From the NCBI GenBank assembly GCA_031368215.1, contig JANLRD010000008.1:1-64000 (forward strand): a stretch of DNA of 64,000 nucleotides, given 5' to 3'. This DNA is from JANLQX01 sp031368215. Lineage in GTDB: Bacteria; Actinomycetota; Acidimicrobiia; Acidimicrobiales; JANYDT01. The notes under the pieces were generated by a model. That model saw nothing but the letters and a program-made list of their open reading frames with translations. It did no database searches and was not told the DNA's origin. Shown here piece by piece: positions 18,899 through 27,634 of the stretch; the first letter of the stretch is position 1, and every line of letters begins with the position of its first letter. Both the position numbers and the translations under genes were made by a program.

Positions 18899-19894
18899 AT
18901 GAAGGTCACCGTTCTGGGTTCAGGTTCGTGGGGTACAACCGTGGCGTCGATCGCCAGTCGATCGAACGACACCGTCCTGTGGGCGCGAAACGAGGCAACC
19001 GCGCGGGAGGTCCGTGAGAGCCATACGAACGACCGATACCTCTCGGGTTTTCGGCTACCGGAGCGGCTCGATGCCACGAGCGATCTCCGGCACGCAGTGG
19101 CGAACGCCGACGTGCTGGTCGTCGGCGTTCCGTCGATCGGCTTCCGCGACATCCTGACGCAGGTCAAGCCCCACATCCGGCCGTGGATACCGGTGGTGTC
19201 CCTGTCGAAGGGCTTCGAGCAGGGATCGCTACTCCGGATGACGGAGGTCGTCAAGCAGGTGCTCCCCGGGCACCCGGCGGCGGCGCTTACCGGACCGAAC
19301 CTGGCCAAGGAGATCATGTCCGGCCGCGCCGCTGCGGCGGTCATCGCCACGGAGGACATGGCGGTGGCCACGGCGCTCCAGGACGTGTTCCACACCGCAC
19401 GATTCCGGGTCTACTCCAACCACGACGTGATCGGCTGTGAGGTGGCTGGTGCACTGAAGAACGTCATCGCCATTGCCGCCGGCATCGCCGAAGGGCTTGG
19501 CGTCGGCGACAACACCCGAGCCGCGGTGATCACCCGAGGGCTCTCGGAGCTGACCCGCCTCGGGGTGGCCATGGGTGGGTTGCCGGCCACGTTCGCCGGG
19601 TTGGCGGGCATGGGTGACCTGATGGCGACGTGCATGAGCCCGCAGAGCCGCAATCGTCACGTGGGTGAACAGCTCGGCAAGGGTCGTCAGCTCGCCGACG
19701 TGCTTGCGGAGATGACGATGGTCGCCGAAGGTGTGCGTACTGCCGAGACGGTGATGAGGCTCGCCGAGCGCTATGGCGTGAGCATGAACATCTGCGCCAG
19801 CATCCACGGTGTGGTCACCGGCTCGATCACCGCCGCGGATTCCTATGCCGGCTTGGTGAAGGCCCGACCGGGTCACGAGTTCGATTCCGAATAG
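18899..19894 (+). CDS. gpsA: NAD(P)-dependent glycerol-3-phosphate dehydrogenase
   Basis: A 331-residue cytoplasmic enzyme making sn-glycerol 3-phosphate from dihydroxyacetone phosphate, the entry to glycerolipid synthesis. GSGSWGTTVA (7-16) is the Rossmann loop, LSKGFEQ and LTGPNLAKEI follow, and CEVAGALKNVIAIAAGI contains the catalytic lysine. NTRAAVITRGLSEL and GLAGMGDLMATC are the usual C-terminal signatures. No SD is visible; an AAGAAT element ends 6 bp before the ATG, so a leaderless mRNA is likely. It heads a lipid-assembly cluster. Confidence 0.93.
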   Translation: MKVTVLGSGSWGTTVASIASRSNDTVLWARNEATAREVRESHTNDRYLSGFRLPERLDATSDLRHAVANADVLVVGVPSIGFRDILTQVKPHIRPWIPVVSLSKGFEQGSLLRMTEVVKQVLPGHPAAALTGPNLAKEIMSGRAAAAVIATEDMAVATALQDVFHTARFRVYSNHDVIGCEVAGALKNVIAIAAGIAEGLGVGDNTRAAVITRGLSELTRLGVAMGGLPATFAGLAGMGDLMATCMSPQSRNRHVGEQLGKGRQLADVLAEMTMVAEGVRTAETVMRLAERYGVSMNICASIHGVVTGSITAADSYAGLVKARPGHEFDSE

Positions 19895-19942
19895 CCGCCG
19901 TAATCGGTGTATCGCCGGTCGTGGCGCGAAGATGGAGTTTGT

Positions 19943-21394
19943 ATGGTTCTCTTGCGCGCTTTACGAGCCTCGAACCCCACTTCGGTGGCCTTGATCGAAG
20001 GGGCTCGAAGCGTCACCTACGGCGAACTCGCCGACCTCGCGCTGCGCACGGCCGGTGGCCTTCGGGCACAGGGCGTCGCCCCCGGGGCTCCTGTGGCCGT
20101 GGCCTGTCCGACCGGGATCGACGCAGTGGTCGCCTACCTCGGTGTGCAGGCGGCCGGGGCAGTCGCGGTGATGGTGAACTACCGCAACACCATGCCCGAG
20201 TTCGAAGCCCGCTTCGGCGTCGTTGATCCGCGCCTGGTGATCGTGGGTGGGACCGCCAGAATCGAGCTTCCGGACGGGGTCCGGGTGTTCCGCGCGGCGG
20301 GAGACCGGAGTGACGACCTTCCGAAGCTGGACAAGGAGGGCTCGGAAGCGACCCCGAATTCGCTGTCGGACTCGGCGGCGGTCCTGTTCACCAGCGGTGT
20401 TTCAGGAGCCCCGCGTGGGGTGCACCTCACCCATCAGAATCTCCAGGCGGGCCAGCGCGGTCAGGCCGAGATGGACGGGTCGGCACTGAACGCCGACACG
20501 ATCGGGCTGGTCGCGCTTCCGCTCGCGCACATCTTCGGACTGAACAGCGTGCTTGGCGCCCTCTTGCGTGTCGGCGCGACCGCGGTGCTGATGGACCGTT
20601 TCGACGCCGTTCGTGCTGCGGCCCTGGTGGTCGAGCATCGCGTGAACGCGATCTCGGCGGTTCCGCAGATGTGGCATTCGTTCATGTCGGCCGATATCCC
20701 AGAGGACTCGTTCGCAAAGGTGATTCGCGCCACGGCGAGCGCGGCGCCGCTTCCTGAGTCGACGGTGACGCGCATGGCCGAGCGCTTCGGCGTGAAGCTC
20801 GCCGGCGGATACGGCCTGACCGAGACGTCGGGAACGATTTCGCTCGACGATCCGAGAGCCCCGCGGATGGGCACCGTCGGTCGACCTCTCGGCGACACCG
20901 AAGTACGCCTTGTCGATACCGATGGAGAGGCTCCGGAAGAGGGCGACAGCGGCGAGATCTGGCTCCGCGGGACCTCGGTGTGCACTCACTACCGTTCGGC
21001 CGAGGGAATCGAAGCGGCGGTCGACACCGACGGCTGGCTCCACACCGGCGACGTTGGCGTGTTCGACTCGGCGGGGCGGCTCAGCATCGTCGATCGCATC
21101 AAGGATGTCGTGATCGTCGGCGGTTTCAACGTTTCACCGTCGGAGGTCGAGAACGTGCTGCTGATGCATCCCGGCGTCGAAAATGCCGGCGTGATCGGTG
21201 AGCCGGACGAACACTCGGGGGAACGGATCGTGGCATTCGTTCGTCCGTCCACGAACGGTGCGGCCACGGTGCAGGAGCTGACCGATCACTGCAAGCGCCG
21301 ACTGGCCCGCTACAAGGTGCCGACACGGTTTGAGGTCCGCGACTTCCTACCGCTCACCGATTCCGGCAAAGTCGTCCGGCGTCTGCTCCACTGA
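19943..21394 (+). CDS. Acyl-CoA synthetase (AMP-forming)
   Basis: A 483-residue adenylate-forming ligase. Motifs in order: TSGVSGAPRGVHLTH (P-loop), GGYGLTETSGT (A5), GWLHTGDVGVFD and RIKDVVIVGGFNVSP (A7-A8), and the catalytic lysine in LTDSGKVVRR at the C-terminus. It activates a fatty or other carboxylic acid as the CoA thioester, which would feed the acyltransferases that follow. ATG 19943 has a GGAG SD; the upstream frame extension does not. Confidence 0.85.
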   Translation: MVLLRALRASNPTSVALIEGARSVTYGELADLALRTAGGLRAQGVAPGAPVAVACPTGIDAVVAYLGVQAAGAVAVMVNYRNTMPEFEARFGVVDPRLVIVGGTARIELPDGVRVFRAAGDRSDDLPKLDKEGSEATPNSLSDSAAVLFTSGVSGAPRGVHLTHQNLQAGQRGQAEMDGSALNADTIGLVALPLAHIFGLNSVLGALLRVGATAVLMDRFDAVRAAALVVEHRVNAISAVPQMWHSFMSADIPEDSFAKVIRATASAAPLPESTVTRMAERFGVKLAGGYGLTETSGTISLDDPRAPRMGTVGRPLGDTEVRLVDTDGEAPEEGDSGEIWLRGTSVCTHYRSAEGIEAAVDTDGWLHTGDVGVFDSAGRLSIVDRIKDVVIVGGFNVSPSEVENVLLMHPGVENAGVIGEPDEHSGERIVAFVRPSTNGAATVQELTDHCKRRLARYKVPTRFEVRDFLPLTDSGKVVRRLLH

Positions 21395-21425
21395 GGCGCA
21401 AGCTCCGGATCTGTCGCTCGGCGGC

Positions 21426-21439
21426 CTCGGCGTGCCGAG
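21426..21439. terminator. Hairpin between convergent genes
   Basis: CTCGG-CGTG-CCGAG forms a 5-bp stem with a 4-nt loop, extendable by one base pair, between the acyl-CoA synthetase stop and the plsC stop. It could end either transcript; no T-run. Confidence 0.3.
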
Positions 21440-21440
21440 A

Positions 21441-22133
21441 TCACGCGGCAAGCGTCGCGTCGGCCTTTTTGCCCTTCTCCGAGTAGGTGTTGACGTAAGT
21501 CTGGCCGGAGAGCTCGCAGATCTCGAACATGATCTCATCAGTAAGCGCGCGTAGTGCTTGGTTGTTGTTCGGATCGGTGCCGTAGCGCTGGGGATGGATC
21601 TGCTCGCCAATGCGAACCTCCCACTTCCGGAATGGGCGAGGGAACTTCGCGTCGGGCGGCTGAATGGCGTCGAGCCCACGAAGGCCGATTGGCACCACTG
21701 GAGCGCCGGTGCGTATGGCCAAACGGGCCACGCCCGTCTTCCCTCGGTGCAGGAAACCATCACGGGTGCGCGTGCCCTCCGGGAAGATGCCGAACAGACC
21801 ACCCCGCTCCAACACCTTCGCCGCCGCGTCGAGAGCGGCCGCGGCCGAATCGCCTCCGGACCGGTCGACCGGAATTGCTCCGAGGCCACGGAAGAAGACC
21901 CGTGTCTTCCAGCTGTCGAGGTATTCGGCCTTGCCGATATAGGTGACGCGCCGCGGGAGGGTCGGAATCATGAAGACCGAGTCGAGGACCGATATGTGAT
22001 TGGCCGCCAGCAAGGCCGGACCCGATGTCGGCACATTCTCCATGCCGACCACCGTCGGCTTCCAGAAGAGTCTGACCGCGGGGCGCAGGAATCCCTTCAC
22101 CACGGGGTAAAGGTCGGGACCTTCGCTTGCCAT
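21441..22133 (-). CDS. plsC: 1-acylglycerol-3-phosphate acyltransferase
   Basis: A 230-residue LPLAT enzyme placing the second acyl chain on lysophosphatidate. NHISVLD is the HX4D catalytic motif, FRGLGAIPVDR the second block, FPEGTRTRDG the glycerol-phosphate-binding block, and APVVPIGLRG the fourth. It lies in tandem with a second acyltransferase fused to a HAD phosphatase. ATG 22133 (MASEGPDLYPV) is chosen over one five codons earlier. Confidence 0.88.
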   Translation of the reverse strand: MASEGPDLYPVVKGFLRPAVRLFWKPTVVGMENVPTSGPALLAANHISVLDSVFMIPTLPRRVTYIGKAEYLDSWKTRVFFRGLGAIPVDRSGGDSAAAALDAAAKVLERGGLFGIFPEGTRTRDGFLHRGKTGVARLAIRTGAPVVPIGLRGLDAIQPPDAKFPRPFRKWEVRIGEQIHPQRYGTDPNNNQALRALTDEIMFEICELSGQTYVNTYSEKGKKADATLAA

Positions 22134-22173
22134 GGCGTGACCATACACCTACCCGTCTGAACGTTCTGTTGGT

Positions 22174-23619
22174 TCACCTGTCGCGGCCGGGTCGGCGCTC
22201 GCTTTCCTTGTTCGGGTCGCCTTTGTAGCCGGGCGGGTAGGTGAGGCGGAGTTCCTCCTCGGTGGGAGTCCGCTTGCGCCGTGCTTCCTCCGGTAGGAGG
22301 TCCACGATCCGGGACATGATCATCTCGGTGTCGCCGTCGGCATCCGGTCCGCACACCGTGAACGCGGTGCCGATGTGCACCGTGATCGTCGGTGGATTGG
22401 TGAGGTCGACCTTCGGGAGACGAGAGCTTCGAGGCCACACCTTCTCCGTTCCCCACATCCCGACGGGTATCACCGGGACACCGGACATCGCCGCCAACCG
22501 AGCCGCGCCCCAGCGGCCCCGTAGCTTCGGCTCGAAGAACGCCGGTCCGCGAGGGATGGTTCCCTCGGGCATCATGCACACGAGCTCGCCGGCGCGGAGC
22601 GCCTTCGCTGCCTCCTCGAGCGGCTGGTCCGAACCGGTGCCCCGGTCGACCCGAATGCCGCCAAGTGCCTTCGCGAGCTGTCCGACGACGGGCGCGTCGA
22701 AGACCTCTTTCTTGCCGAGGAAGCGGGCGGAGCGTCCGGCCTTCGCCGTCAAAAGACTGACCACCGTGGCGTCGAAGTAGCTCCGGTGGTTGGCGCACAG
22801 AAGCGCGCCGCCTGTTGCCGGGATGTTCTCCAAGCCAACGATCTCGAATCGGGCGTTCGGCAGGAGCTCGGTCCGAGCGAACGGGCGGAGCAGCTCCTGT
22901 ACCTCCCACGGACCGAGCTTGACAACACCTTCAGGCTTGTCCAGGTAGCGGATCGGCCATCCCTTCAAGGTGGCGAGCAGAGCGAGTCGGACGTCGGGGT
23001 TGACGGCATGTGGGTGGCCGACGGCGTTGAGGAGCGGGCCGTCGAAGTAGCTGTCGGAGTAGGCCGCCGACCGTCGCATGGACACGCCGTGTTCCTGGGC
23101 CCAGGCGCGAACCGCGGTGAGCTTGCCCCGACCCCAGACGAACTCGCCGTCGAGTTGGCCCGTGTAGGACTCCCCATCGTGGTGCCAGCGACTGGCGACA
23201 ACGTGGTCGATACCGAGGCGACGGGCGAGGGGCCGGACGAAATGCTCGGGTGTCGTGGAAGCGATCACAACGAGATCGCCCTTGGCCTGGTGCTCGGCGA
23301 GTACGGAGCGCGCATACGGTTGGAGGTGGCCGAGCAGTTCAACGGCGATGTCTTCGGCTGCATCGTCGACGGCATCGACGTTCCAGCCCTTCGATGCCCG
23401 AACCGCGAGCCTGGCGAGCTGCATGCTGAGTCGGGTCTCGCCGATGAGCTCGAACGCCTTGAAGATGGGGCCGGCGAGCGGGATGTCACGATCTGGGCCG
23501 AGGCCGCGTTCGCGCAGATGTCGCTGGATCACCGTTCCGGAACCTCCGGCGAGGAGGGTCCGGTCGAGATCGAAGACAGCGGCAGCTGACTTGCCAGGCT
23601 TGGCGTTCGATGTCGTCAT
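22174..23619 (-). CDS. HAD-IB phosphatase fused to an LPLAT acyltransferase
   Basis: A 481-residue bifunctional protein. Residues 10-215 are a SerB-like HAD domain (VFDLDRTLL with the nucleophile Asp, IASTTPEH, AAYSDSYFDGPLL). Residues about 245-450 are a PlsC-type acyltransferase (LCANHRSYFDA as HX4D, GGIRVDRG, MMPEGTIPRG, VPVIPVGMWG). The same fusion is known in mycobacterial PlsC-like proteins. Joining acylation with a phosphatase suggests it helps convert lysophosphatidate through phosphatidate to diacylglycerol, the substrate of the WS/DGAT encoded divergently. Confidence 0.88.
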   Translation of the reverse strand: MTTSNAKPGKSAAAVFDLDRTLLAGGSGTVIQRHLRERGLGPDRDIPLAGPIFKAFELIGETRLSMQLARLAVRASKGWNVDAVDDAAEDIAVELLGHLQPYARSVLAEHQAKGDLVVIASTTPEHFVRPLARRLGIDHVVASRWHHDGESYTGQLDGEFVWGRGKLTAVRAWAQEHGVSMRRSAAYSDSYFDGPLLNAVGHPHAVNPDVRLALLATLKGWPIRYLDKPEGVVKLGPWEVQELLRPFARTELLPNARFEIVGLENIPATGGALLCANHRSYFDATVVSLLTAKAGRSARFLGKKEVFDAPVVGQLAKALGGIRVDRGTGSDQPLEEAAKALRAGELVCMMPEGTIPRGPAFFEPKLRGRWGAARLAAMSGVPVIPVGMWGTEKVWPRSSRLPKVDLTNPPTITVHIGTAFTVCGPDADGDTEMIMSRIVDLLPEEARRKRTPTEEELRLTYPPGYKGDPNKESERRPGRDR

Positions 23620-23654
23620 GGCCGCAGCGTAGTTCGGCGTGTAGGTTCGACGTC
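23620..23654. promoter_or_regulatory. 35-bp bidirectional, apparently leaderless promoter
   Basis: The whole gap between two start codons is 35 bp. Rightward, TAGGTT (23642-23647) lies 7 bp before the WS/DGAT ATG. Leftward, TACGCT on the minus strand lies 6 bp before the HAD-acyltransferase ATG. Neither side has a Shine-Dalgarno, so both mRNAs would start at the ATG, and each promoter's -35 region would fall in or beyond the other's. Confidence 0.5.
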
Positions 23655-25232
23655 ATGGCCGACGGGAGCAAGCGGGAACTGCGCTTCGAGCGGAAGATGT
23701 CCGACGCGGAAGCGCTCATGTGGAACGTCGAGAAGGACCCTTGGATGAATCCGAGCGGCGGCGTCGTGACGACCCTCGATCGCCCGCTCGACGTCGAAGC
23801 GTTCCGGGCGAGGATCAGGCAGTCCGTTGCCGAGATTCCCCGACTCCGCGAGCGGGTGGTGTCGACGACGGGCCGACTGACCAACCCGACGTGGACCCCC
23901 GACACCGAGTTCGACTTCGACTGGCACGTCCGCCATGTTTCGCTGCCCAGTCCGGGGACCGATCGGCAGCTCTTCGACCTCACCGCGCTGCTCCTTGCCG
24001 ACCCCTACGACCGCACGCGGCCGCTGTGGCAGTTCTTCGTCATCGATGGGCTGTCGGAAGGCCGCGGCGCCCTGTTCTGGCGGTTCCACCACTCGATCAT
24101 GGACGGGCGGGCGGCGATCAGGCTCACCGAGAGCTACATGGACCTGTCTCGTGCGGCTCCCTTGGCCGAGCCGGTCGATATCGCCGCGCTGATCGCTGAG
24201 GCCGCATCCCATGCGTCCCATCACGACGCCGAGGGCTCGAATTCGTCGGTGGCCGGTGCCGCCGGGCAGGTTGTCGACGCGATGCGGGGTCCGATCGGCT
24301 TCGCCCGACGTGTGGCATCGGAGATGTTGCTGATGGGGGCCGATCCGTCCCGGGGTCCGGAGGCCGGGGCCTCGGTTGCTCACACGGTGCAGGCACTTCG
24401 CGACCAACTCGGCTCGCCTGGCAGCGCAGGGTCGACGCTGTGGAAGAACCGGTCGCGTCGCCGCCACGTCGAGGCACTCTCGATGCCCCTCGCCCATGCG
24501 AAGGCAGCGGCGAAGGCGCTCGGAGGGTCGATCAACGACCTCTTCGTGGCCGGTGCGGTGGAAGGTGCTTTCGCCTATCACCAGGTACACGGCGAGAGGC
24601 CGGAGTACCTCAACGTGTCGTTCGTGGTGAGCACGCGCGACGACTCCGCGATCGGCGGGAACTCGTTCACGCCGAGCGTGGTGAAAATCCCGACTGCCGC
24701 TGCATCGCCGGCCGAACAGGTGCAAGCGCTCGGCGCGTTGATGGGAGAACGCCGCGCTGATGTCGGGGGAGGGGGCGGTCTGTTGAGCAACGTCGCAACG
24801 ATCGCCAAGCTCCTTCCCACGTCGGTCGTCACCGGCTTCGCCCGTCAGCAGGCCGGCGCCGTTGATTTCGCCACGAGCAACATGCGAGGTGCGCCGTTCG
24901 ACGTGTACATCGCGGGTGCGCGCCTGCTACGCAACGTGACACTCGGGCCGGTCGCCGGCACAGCGTTCAACATGACCTGTCTGTCCATGGGCGACCATCT
25001 CGACATCGGAATGCATATCGATCCGGTGGCTGTGGCTGAGCCTGCATTCTTGCGCGAATGCATGGAACGCGCCTATACCGGCCTTCTGGCCGTCGGCTCG
25101 TCTCCGAGCAAAACGGAGAAGAAGCAGAGAAACCCAGCGACGCCGGCCTCAGCCAAGAAGCGGTCCTTGGATTCAGCGAAGAAGTCGAGGGCCAAACCGG
25201 TGAAGAAGACCAAGACACGGAGCGCATCATGA
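23655..25232 (+). CDS. Wax ester synthase/diacylglycerol acyltransferase
   Basis: A 525-residue WS/DGAT enzyme transferring acyl-CoA to diacylglycerol (storage lipid) or to fatty alcohols. The catalytic motif HHSIMDG is near residue 141. NDLFVAGAVEGAF, and SNMRGAPFDVYIAGA in the C-terminal half are typical. The final ~45 residues are lysine-rich and low-complexity, an addition that may bind membranes or nucleic acid. It is coupled by ATGA to the following kinase-like gene. Confidence 0.9.
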   Translation: MADGSKRELRFERKMSDAEALMWNVEKDPWMNPSGGVVTTLDRPLDVEAFRARIRQSVAEIPRLRERVVSTTGRLTNPTWTPDTEFDFDWHVRHVSLPSPGTDRQLFDLTALLLADPYDRTRPLWQFFVIDGLSEGRGALFWRFHHSIMDGRAAIRLTESYMDLSRAAPLAEPVDIAALIAEAASHASHHDAEGSNSSVAGAAGQVVDAMRGPIGFARRVASEMLLMGADPSRGPEAGASVAHTVQALRDQLGSPGSAGSTLWKNRSRRRHVEALSMPLAHAKAAAKALGGSINDLFVAGAVEGAFAYHQVHGERPEYLNVSFVVSTRDDSAIGGNSFTPSVVKIPTAAASPAEQVQALGALMGERRADVGGGGGLLSNVATIAKLLPTSVVTGFARQQAGAVDFATSNMRGAPFDVYIAGARLLRNVTLGPVAGTAFNMTCLSMGDHLDIGMHIDPVAVAEPAFLRECMERAYTGLLAVGSSPSKTEKKQRNPATPASAKKRSLDSAKKSRAKPVKKTKTRSAS

Positions 25233-26278
25233 GCACCTCGATCCCGAACTCCATCGACGACGTCACGCCGCTGTGGCTGGCAGACGCCACGGGTTGGTCG
25301 ATCGATTCGATGGCGGTCGAGCAGATCGGTGTCGGTGTCGGCGTTTCCAGCGCGCTGTACCGCGTGACCCTGACCGGAAACGGCTGCCCGTCATCGGTCA
25401 TCGTGAAGCTTCCAGCGCTGGATGAGGCTGCGGTGTTCACGAGCACGATGCTTCGCATGTACATCCGTGAGGTCGAGTTCTTCAAGACGTTCGCCGCCGA
25501 GTCGCCGATCCGGGTCCCTGAGCTCTACTTCGGCGCAGTCGACGAAGCGACCAGCAAGTTCATCCTCGTGATGGAGGACTTCAAGGATCTCCGCTCGGTC
25601 GATCAGGTAACCGGTATGCAAGTGACCGACGCGGAGCGCACGGTCGACGCGCTCGCGCAGTGGCATGCCACGTGGTGGGGGAAGGCCGACGCCCTGGCCG
25701 AGGCCGGGATCACGATGAGCCTCGCCGATCCCATCTACCACGCAGTGCTGCCGGCCGTCTTTGCCGAAGGGTGGGCCAAGCTCACGGCCGAGCTCGACCT
25801 GCCCGAATCCATCCTCGCCGTCGGTCCCCGCTGGATCGATGCGCTGCCGGGGATGCTCACGCGTCTTGCCACGGCGCCGACCGCCATGCTCCACGGCGAC
25901 TACCGGGCCGACAACATCTTCTTCGCCGACGACGGCTCGTTGGCACTGCTCGACTTTCAGATCATCGGCACCGGCACGGCGGCCTACGACTTGGCGTATT
26001 TCGTGACGCAGAGCCTTGAGGCCGATGTGGCCGCCGATCAGGAACGGATCCTGTTCGAGCGCTGGGTATCGGCGTTGCACGCGGCCGGGGTGCCGGTCGA
26101 GGAGACGGGTCGACTTTGGGAGGACTACCGACTCGCCGCGCTCTTCTGCCTGGTGTATCCGGTCGTCGCGTCACGCGGCATGGACTTGTCGGATCCGCGG
26201 CAGCGTGCCCTGCTCGAGACGATGTCGTCCCGGCTCGGTCGGGCAATCGATCACCTGGAGCTGGCCGAGCTCATCTGA
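25229..26278 (+). CDS. Aminoglycoside-phosphotransferase-fold kinase
   Basis: A 349-residue APH/ecdysteroid-kinase-like protein. MLHGDYRADNIFF is the catalytic loop (HGDxxxxN), followed by LLDFQIIG, the equivalent of the metal-binding DFG-like aspartate. Such enzymes in lipid loci are often annotated only as phosphotransferases, and the substrate is unknown; drug resistance is not implied. The ATGA overlap with WS/DGAT suggests a role in the same lipid context. Confidence 0.75.
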   Translation: MSTSIPNSIDDVTPLWLADATGWSIDSMAVEQIGVGVGVSSALYRVTLTGNGCPSSVIVKLPALDEAAVFTSTMLRMYIREVEFFKTFAAESPIRVPELYFGAVDEATSKFILVMEDFKDLRSVDQVTGMQVTDAERTVDALAQWHATWWGKADALAEAGITMSLADPIYHAVLPAVFAEGWAKLTAELDLPESILAVGPRWIDALPGMLTRLATAPTAMLHGDYRADNIFFADDGSLALLDFQIIGTGTAAYDLAYFVTQSLEADVAADQERILFERWVSALHAAGVPVEETGRLWEDYRLAALFCLVYPVVASRGMDLSDPRQRALLETMSSRLGRAIDHLELAELI

Positions 26279-26349
26279 ACTGACGACCAGCGCAGGTTGC
26301 CCCGAGCCGGTGCACGACGTAGCGGGCACGGGCCTAGGCTGGTGACGCG

Positions 26350-27012
26350 ATGTTGGATCTGCTGTCGCATCTGATGATCATCGGGCTGGCGACGGCCTTG
26401 GAGCCCGTGCAGGTGCTCACGTTCATCGCCGTGCTCTCGAGCACGCACGGTATCCGGTCCGGCTGGGCATTCCTCGCTGGCTGGCTGATGTCGTTGCTCA
26501 CCGTTGCATTCCTGACCTGGGTGGCCGCGGCGCGGATCTCGCAGTATGCGTCCGACATGACGCAGCGTCGCGGCGTCCGCAAAGCAACGTTGATCGTCGA
26601 AGTCGTCGTCGGGCTCTGTCTGCTCCTCTACGCCCTCTATCGGGTTCGGCGCCACCCTGGCCCGGTGCATCCTTCGCGGATCGGAGCGCCGGAAACGACC
26701 TTGACCACAACCCACGCTGCAGTGGTGGGTCTGCTGATCCCGCCGTGGCCGCTGATCATCGCCGGCGCGGTCGATGTGCTGCGTTCCGATGTGGGGGTCA
26801 CGCAATCAGTCGTCGCCATGGCGGTGTTCGTTGCTGCTTCCACGTCGACGATCGCGGCAATGCAGCTGTGGGCCGTCCGGTCACCGAAGTCCTCCATGGA
26901 CCATCTGGCGCGCGTCCGGGCGTGGATGGAACCCCATTCGGAGCATCTCGTCACGATCATCGCCGTGCTGGTCGGTATCTGGCTGCTGGTGCATGCCCTG
27001 CGGAGATGGTGA
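26350..27012 (+). CDS. GAP/Sap-family membrane protein
   Basis: A 220-residue integral membrane protein with about six hydrophobic helices, LLIPPWPLIIAGAVDVL in the centre and a charged central loop. It matches the GAP (sulfolipid-addressing, Sap) family of actinobacteria, thought to help move lipids or glycopeptidolipids across the membrane. A -10-like TAGGCT (26335-26340) lies 9 bp before the ATG, so the leader is minimal. Position next to lipid-storage genes fits lipid export, by inference. Confidence 0.75.
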   Translation: MLDLLSHLMIIGLATALEPVQVLTFIAVLSSTHGIRSGWAFLAGWLMSLLTVAFLTWVAAARISQYASDMTQRRGVRKATLIVEVVVGLCLLLYALYRVRRHPGPVHPSRIGAPETTLTTTHAAVVGLLIPPWPLIIAGAVDVLRSDVGVTQSVVAMAVFVAASTSTIAAMQLWAVRSPKSSMDHLARVRAWMEPHSEHLVTIIAVLVGIWLLVHALRRW

Positions 27013-27015
27013 GGG

Positions 27016-27032
27016 GCGCAAACGCCTTGCGC
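27016..27032. terminator. Hairpin between convergent genes
   Basis: GCGCAA-ACGCC-TTGCGC is a perfect 6-bp stem with a 5-nt loop, placed 4 bp after the GAP-protein stop and before the stop of the convergent gene. Confidence 0.45.
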
Positions 27033-27057
27033 TGATCAGTTGGCACCGGCCCGATGC

Positions 27058-27630
27058 TCACCGCGGCTTGGGTCCTTTGGTGAACGAGACGGTTGCCTCC
27101 GCAAGTCGATCGAAGGTGCGTCGTTCGGCTCGTATCGGCCACCAGAGGTAGAGGAAGATCTCCATCGGCCGCCACATGGCGACCCACGGCGCAACGGTCA
27201 GCCCCTGACGGATGACCCGCAGCACCGCGCCGTTGTCGGGGCCGTCCAACAACTCCGACAGCAGGGTGAAGGTCGCGAGGACCACCAGGCCGATCACCAA
27301 GCTGATCCGGCCTTCCCGCCAGAGCCGTGACAAGCGCCGGCCGGCGGCCCAACGTCGATAGGCGAAGTGGTTGTGGATCCCGGCTGCCACGTGTTCCTCG
27401 CGTCCGGCGGCGCTGTCGTCGGCGACCACGATCTCGATGGTGAGGGACTTCTCGTCGTGTTGCTCCTCGGCCCAGTTCGTGATCCAGTCGGCGATCTCGA
27501 CGTCGAGGTCTCGAAGATTCAGGGGCTGCGGATCGATGGGGTTGAACAGATGTTCAACCGTGTCCACCTGCACGAGTATCGGCCCGGTGCTCGGATCGAA
27601 CGCTCGGTCGGTCCAGTCGCGTGTCTCCAT
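27058..27630 (-). CDS. Hypothetical membrane protein
   Basis: A 190-residue protein I do not recognise. Residues 1-95 are soluble with acidic stretches; two hydrophobic segments follow (LVIGLVVLATFTLLSELL and a weaker one around VAPWVAMWRPMEIFLYLWW), then a basic end. It lies four bases after the SDR gene on the same strand, so the two are probably co-transcribed. Confidence 0.65.
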   Translation of the reverse strand: METRDWTDRAFDPSTGPILVQVDTVEHLFNPIDPQPLNLRDLDVEIADWITNWAEEQHDEKSLTIEIVVADDSAAGREEHVAAGIHNHFAYRRWAAGRRLSRLWREGRISLVIGLVVLATFTLLSELLDGPDNGAVLRVIRQGLTVAPWVAMWRPMEIFLYLWWPIRAERRTFDRLAEATVSFTKGPKPR

Positions 27631-27634
27631 CGCG

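Noticed and set aside
25229..26278. Aminoglycoside resistance gene
   Set aside because: The APH fold alone is common in lipid and secondary-metabolism loci; the context is storage lipid and no drug-specific signature is visible.
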